Source of the DNA: Diadophis punctatus similis
Taxonomy: Eukaryota; Chordata; Lepidosauria; Squamata; Dipsadidae
Assembly: GCA_023053685.1 (NCBI GenBank)
Contig: JALIGW010000025.1
Span: 11,684,953 to 11,748,952 of the forward strand
Direction: 5' to 3'
DNA length: 64,000 nt
Shown here: positions 59,344 through 64,000 of the stretch, in pieces
Layout: every line of letters starts with the position of its first letter
How positions within the stretch are numbered: position 1 is the first letter of the stretch
Program-made: the position numbers and the translations under genes
Notes under the pieces: model-generated
What the model saw: the letters and a program-made list of their open reading frames with translations, nothing else
Database searches by the model: none
Told to the model about the DNA's origin: nothing

Positions 59344-61060
59344 AAATGGTGCCCAAAAATAATAAAAAAATTTCATCTCAAATGCAAAAATGGATGCTAG
59401 GACATTAATCAGGGTGAAATTCCATACTTAAAAATAGTATTGCTTGCTGTTTTTAAAAATTGAGTGTTTTTGGTCCCCGAGGAAAAAATGCGTGATGCCG
59501 GGGTCAGAAAAAATGGTGCCCAGAAGTGAAAATGTTTTTTTCATCTCAAATGCAAAAATGGATGCTAGGACATTAATCAGGGTGAAATTCCATACTTAAA
59601 AATGGTATTGCTTGCTGTTTTTAAAATTTAGTGTTTTTGGTCCCCGAGGAAAAACGCGTGATGCCGGGGTCAGAAAAAATGGTGCCCAGAAGTGAAAAAA
59701 AATTTTTCATCTCAAATGCAAAAACGGATGCTAGGACATTAATCAGGGTGAAATTCCATACTTAAAAATGGTATTGCTTGCTGTTTTTAAAAATTGAGTG
59801 GTTTTGGTCCCCGAGGAAAAAACGCGTGATGCCGCGGTCAGAAAAAATGGTGCCCAGAAGTGAAATTTTTTTTTCTGGTCAAATGCAAAAATGGATGCTG
59901 GGACATGAATTGTGTTGAATTTCATACTTAAAAATGGTATTGCTTGCTGTCTTTAAAAATTTAGTGTTTTTGGTCCCCGAGGAAAAAAACCGTGATGCCG
60001 CGGTCAGAAAAAATGGTGCCCAGAAGCGAAAACATTTTTTTCAAGTCAAATGCAAAAATGGATGCTGGGACATGAATTGGGTTGAATTTCATACTTAAAA
60101 ATGGTATTGCTTGCTGTTTTTAAAAATTGAGTGTTTTTGGTCCCTGAGGAATAAAACCGTGATGCCGCGGTGAGAAAAAATTGTGCCTAGAAGCGAAAAA
60201 AATTTTTTCATCTCAAATGAAAAAACGGATGCTGGGACATGAATCAGGGTGGAATTCCATACTTAAAAATGGTATTGCTTGCTGTTTTTAAAGATTGAGT
60301 GTTTTTGATCCCCGAGGAAAAACGCGTGATGCCGGGGTCAGAAAAAATGGTGCCAGGAAGAGAAATTTTTTTTTCATCTCAAATCCAAAAACGGATGCTA
60401 GGACGTTAATCTGGGTGAAATTCCATACTTAAAAATGGTATTGCTTGCTGTTTTTAAAAATTGAGTGTTTTTGGTCCCCGAGGAAAAAACGTGTGATGCC
60501 GGGGTCAGAAAAAATGGTGCCCAGAAGTGAAAAAAATTTTTTCATCTCAAATGCAAAAACGGATGCTACGACATTAATCAAGGTGAAATTCCATACTTAA
60601 AAATGGTATTGCTTGCTGTTTTTAAAAATTGAGTGTTTTTGGTCCCCGAGGAAAAAACGCGTGATGCCGGGGTCAGAAAAAGTGGTGCCCAGAAGTGGAA
60701 AAAAAAATTTCATCTCAAATGCAAAAACGGATGCTAGGACATTAATCAGGGTGATATTCTATACTTAAAAATGGTATTGCTTGCTGTTTTTAAAAATTGA
60801 GTGTTTTTGGTCCCCGAGGAAAAACGCATGATGCCGGGGTCAGAAAAAATGGTGCCCAGAAGTGAAAATTTTATTTTCATCTCAAATCCAAAAACAGATG
60901 CTAGGACGTTAATCAGGGTGAAATTCCATACTTAAAAATGGTATTGCTTGCTGTTTTTAAAAATTGAGTGTTTTTGGTCCCTGAGGAAAAAACGTGTGAT
61001 GCCGGGGTCAGAAAAAATGATGCCCAGAAGTGAAAAAAAAATTTTCATCTCAAATGCAAA
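59344..61060. repeat. 2,839 bp HOR, copy 2 (interrupted)
   Basis: The order matches 56505-58220 at +2,839 bp and then stops near 61.06 kb. There the 'atgatgcccag' monomer (61018) changes to a 'ctacgacattaatc' right half and domain 1-type monomers follow. Private changes include 'aataataaaaaaatttc' near 59358, 'aatctgggtg' near 60409 and 'atattctatac' near 60754. Confidence 0.88.
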
Positions 61061-64000
61061 AACGGATGCTACGACATTAATCAGGGTGAAATTCCATACT
61101 TAAAAATGGTATTGCTTGCTGTTTTTAAAAATTGAGTGTTTTTGGTCCCCGAGGAAAAAATGCGTGATGCCGGGGTCAGAAAAAATGGTGCCCAGAAGTG
61201 AAAATGTTTTTTTCATCTCAAATGCAAAAATGGATGCTAGGACATTAATCAGGGTGAAATTCCATACTTCAAAATGGTATTGCTTGCTGTTTTTAAAATT
61301 GAGTGTTTTTGGTCCCCGAGGAAAAACGCGTGATGCCGCGGTCAGAAAAAATGGTGCCCAGAAGCGAAAACATTTTTTTCAAGTCAAATGCAAAAATGGA
61401 TGCTGGGACATGAATTGGGTTGAATTTCATACTTAAAAATGGTATTGCTTGCTGTTTTTAAAAATTGAGTGTTTTTGGTCCCTGAGGAAAAAAACCGTGA
61501 TGCCGCGGTGAGAAAAAATGGTGCCTAGAACCGAAAAAAAATTTTTCATCTCAAATGCAAAAATGGATGCTAGGACATTAATCAGGGTGAAATTCCATAC
61601 TTAAAAATGGTATTGCTTGCTGTTTTTAAAAATTGAGTGTTTTTGGTCCCCGAGGAAAAAACGCGTGATGCCGGGGTCAGAAAAAATGGTGCCCAGAAGT
61701 GAAAAAAAAATTTTCATCTCAAATGCAAAAACGGATGCTACGACATTAATCAGGGTGAAATTCCATACTTAAAAATGGTATTGCTTGCTGTTTTTAAAAA
61801 TTGAGTGTTTTTGGTCCCCGGGGAAGAACCGCGTGATGCCGGGGTGAGAAAAAGTGGTGCCCAGAAGTGGAAAAAAAATTTTTCATCTCAAATGCAAAAA
61901 CGGATGCTGGGGAAAAATGCGTGATGCCGGGGTCAGAAAAAATGGTGCCCAGAAGTGAAAAATTTTTTTTCATCTCAAATCCAAAAATGGATGCAAGGAC
62001 ATTAATCAGGGTGAAATTCCACACTTAAAAATGGTATTGCTTGCTGTTTTTAAAAATTGAGTGCTTTTGGTCCCTGAGGAAAAAACGCGTGATGCCGGTC
62101 AGAAAAAATGGTGCCCAGAAACGAATTTTTTTTTTCATCTCAAATGCAAAAACGGATGCTGGGACATGAATCAGGGTGGAATTCCATACTTAAAAATAGT
62201 ATTGCTTGCAGTTTTTAAAAATTGAGTGTTTTTGGCCCCCGAGGAAAAAAACCGTGATGCCGCGGTCAGAAAAAATGGTGCCCAGAAGTGAAAAAATTTT
62301 TTTCATCTCAAATCCAAAAATGGATGGAAGGACATTAATCAGGGTGAAATTCCACACTTAAAATGGTATTGCTTGCTGTTTTTAAAAATTGAGTGTTTTT
62401 GGTCCCTGAGGAAAAAACGCGTGATGCCGGTAAGAAAAAATGGTGATCAGAAGTGAAAAAAAAAATTTCATCTCAAATGCAAAAACGGATGCTGGGACAT
62501 GAATCAGGGTGGAATTTCATATTTAAAAATGGTATTGCTTGCTGTTTTTAAAAATTGAGTGTCTTTGGTCCCCGAGGAAAAAACGCATGATGCCGGGGTC
62601 AGAAAAAATGGTGCCCAGAAGTGAAAATGTTTTTTTCATCTCAAATGCAAAAATGGATGCTAGGACATTAATCAGGGTGAAATTCCATACTTAAAAATGG
62701 TATTGCTTGCTGTTTTTAAAATTTAGTGTTTTTGGTCCCCGAGGAAAAACGCGTGATGCCGGGGTCAGAAAAAATGGTGCCCAGAAGTGAAAAAAATTTT
62801 TTCATCTCAAATGCAAAAACGGATGCTGGGACATGAATCAGGGTGGAATTTCATACTTAAAAATGGTATTGCTTGCTGTTTTTAAAAATTGAGTGTTTTT
62901 GGTCCATGAGGAAAAAACGTGTGATGCCGGGGTCAGAAAAAATGGTGCCCAGAAGCGAAAATTTTTTTTTCAAGTCAAATGCAAAAATGGATGCTGGGAC
63001 ATGAATTGGGTTGAATTTCATACTTAAAAATGGTATTGCTTGCTGTTTTTAAAAATTGAGTGTTTTTGGTCCCTGAGAAAAAAAACCGTGATGCCGCGGT
63101 GAGAAAAAATGGTGCCTAGAACTGAAAAAAAAATTTTCATCTCAAATGCAAAAACGGATGCTACGACATTAATCAGGGTGAAATTCCATACTTAAAAATG
63201 GTATTGCTTGCTGTTTTTAAAAATTGAGTGTTTTTGGTCCCCGGGGAAAAAACGCGTGATGCCGGGGTCAGAAAAAGTGGTGCCCAGAAGTGGAAAAAAA
63301 AATTTTCATCTCAAATGCAAAAACGGATGCTGGGGAAAAAATGCGTGATGCCGGGGTCAGAAAAAATGGTGCCAAGAAGCGAAAAAATCTTTTTCATCTC
63401 AAATGCAAAAACGGATGCTGGGACATTAATCAGGGTGAAATTCCATACTAAAAATGGTAATGCATGCTGTTTTTAAAAATTGAGTGTTTTTGGTCCCCGA
63501 GGAAAAAACGCGTCAGAAAAAATGGTGCCCAGAAACGAAATTTTTTTTTCATCTCAAATGCAAAAATGGATGCTAGGACGTTAATCACGGTGAAATTCCA
63601 TACTAAAAATGGTATTGCATGCTGTTTTTAAAAATTGAGTGTTTTTGGTCCCCGAGGAAAAAACTCGTGATGCCGCGGTCAGAAAAAATGGTGCCCAGAA
63701 ACGAATTTTTTTTCCATCTCAAATGCAAAAACGGATGCTGGGACATGAATCAGGGTGGAATTTCATACTTTAAAATGGTATTGCTTGCTGTTTTTAAAAA
63801 TTGAGTGTTTTTGGTCCCCGAGGAAAAAAACCGTGATGCCGCGGTCAGAAAAAATGGTGCCCAGAAGTGAAAATGTTTTTTTCATCTCAAATGCAAAAAT
63901 GGATGCTAGGACATTAATCAGGGTGAAATTCCATACTTCAAAATGGTATTGCTTGCTGTTTTTAAAATTGAGTGTTTTTGGTCCCCGAGGAAAAACGCGT
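61061..64000. repeat. Return to domain 1-type monomers, mixed order
   Basis: Monomers at 61186 and 61352 match the first two of the 835 bp pentamer, except that the first has 'ctcaaatgc' and not 'ctcaattgc'. A few domain 2 'caaatcc' monomers remain (61976 and 62310). From about 63.1 kb the order (ctacgac monomer, short monomer at about 63275-63363, 11 bp-deleted monomer at 63364-63519, 'aaactcgtg' monomer) matches 2.9-3.6 kb. The final monomers again resemble the pentamer. The array continues past the end of the window. Confidence 0.86.

Larger units (their letters stand above)
1..64000. repeat. Satellite array, ~167 bp monomer, family not recognised
   Basis: Every part of the window is made of head-to-tail copies of a unit of about 167 bp, all in the same orientation. 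A convenient phase mark is the start of 'aaatggtgcc', found at 1, 167, 333, 500 and so on to the end. Conserved blocks in order are aatggtgcccagaag, an A/T tract of about 13 bp, catctcaaatgcaaaaa, ggatgctgggacat, attccatacttaaaaatgg, tattgcttgctgttttt, aaaaattgagtgtttttgg, tccccgaggaaaaaa and cgcgtgatgccggggtcag. Subtypes differ at a modest number of diagnostic sites and are arranged in higher-order repeats. No insertion of unrelated DNA and no inversion was seen. The unit is close to chromatosome length and to many centromeric satellites, but a centromeric role is inference. It is not primate alpha satellite as I know it. Assembly error in such an array cannot be excluded from sequence alone. 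Confidence 0.98.

Noticed and set aside
1..64000. CRISPR-like repeat-spacer structure
   Set aside because: The whole unit is conserved, with no alternation of constant repeats and variable spacers. Unit length is far above CRISPR repeats.
1..64000. Primate alpha satellite or human satellite II/III
   Set aside because: Length is near alpha satellite, but the sequence does not resemble it and no CENP-B box was found. ATTCC occurs only once per monomer, not in tandem.
1..64000. Octamer-like 'atgcaaaa' in each monomer as a POU-factor site
   Set aside because: It matches seven of eight bases of ATGCAAAT, which is expected by chance in an A-rich unit. There is nothing else to support regulation.
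1..64000. Terminators or hairpins from 'gtttttaaaaa' and A/T tracts
   Set aside because: TTTTTAAAAA is a short palindrome without a G+C stem and is part of every monomer. No transcript context exists.

Overview
The whole 64 kb is one uninterrupted, same-orientation tandem satellite array. I see no gene, RNA gene, transposon, CRISPR array or unique sequence. The basic unit is about 167 bp (165-169) and about 39% G+C (hand count of one monomer). It contains several A/T tracts, and roughly 390 copies fit in the window. I do not recognise the family. The context is clearly eukaryotic heterochromatin such as a centromere, pericentromere or sex-chromosome block. Many monomer differences are CpG to TpG/CpA changes, which suggests a genome with germline CpG methylation such as a vertebrate or plant. 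The species cannot be named from this sequence.

Monomers fall into recurring subtypes arranged in higher-order repeats (HORs). Domain 1 (about 1-32.2 kb) begins with a perfect-looking 1,246 bp HOR in two copies. It continues with blocks repeating at about 3,010 bp, and with five clusters of an 835 bp pentamer HOR (about 8.0-9.7, 15.5-17.4, 18.8-22.3, 25.7-27.5 and 30.1-32.2 kb). These are separated by blocks related to the 1,246 bp unit and by local duplications of 1,414, 411 and about 4,407 bp offset. A transition block (32.2-33.2 kb) leads to domain 2 (33.2-61.05 kb). Domain 2 is built from a different, much longer HOR: one full 5,021 bp copy of 31 monomers, followed by partial and rearranged copies whose phase markers are spaced by whole numbers of monomers. 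After about 61.06 kb the monomer types of domain 1 return, so domain 2 looks nested within domain 1-type sequence.

The array appears to have evolved by in-register unequal exchange and local conversion. Visible traces include chimeric monomers, an 88-89 bp deleted monomer lineage copied about 27 times, an 11 bp deletion monomer that usually follows it, and a conversion-like patch. The most unusual signal is an A/T tract that keeps a length of 13 bp in most subtypes while its A-to-T switch point slides. Many short open frames (up to about 111 codons) exist on both strands, but they are by-products of the repeat and are not annotated as genes. HOR boundaries given here are accurate to roughly 50 bp, because they fall within shared monomer sequence.
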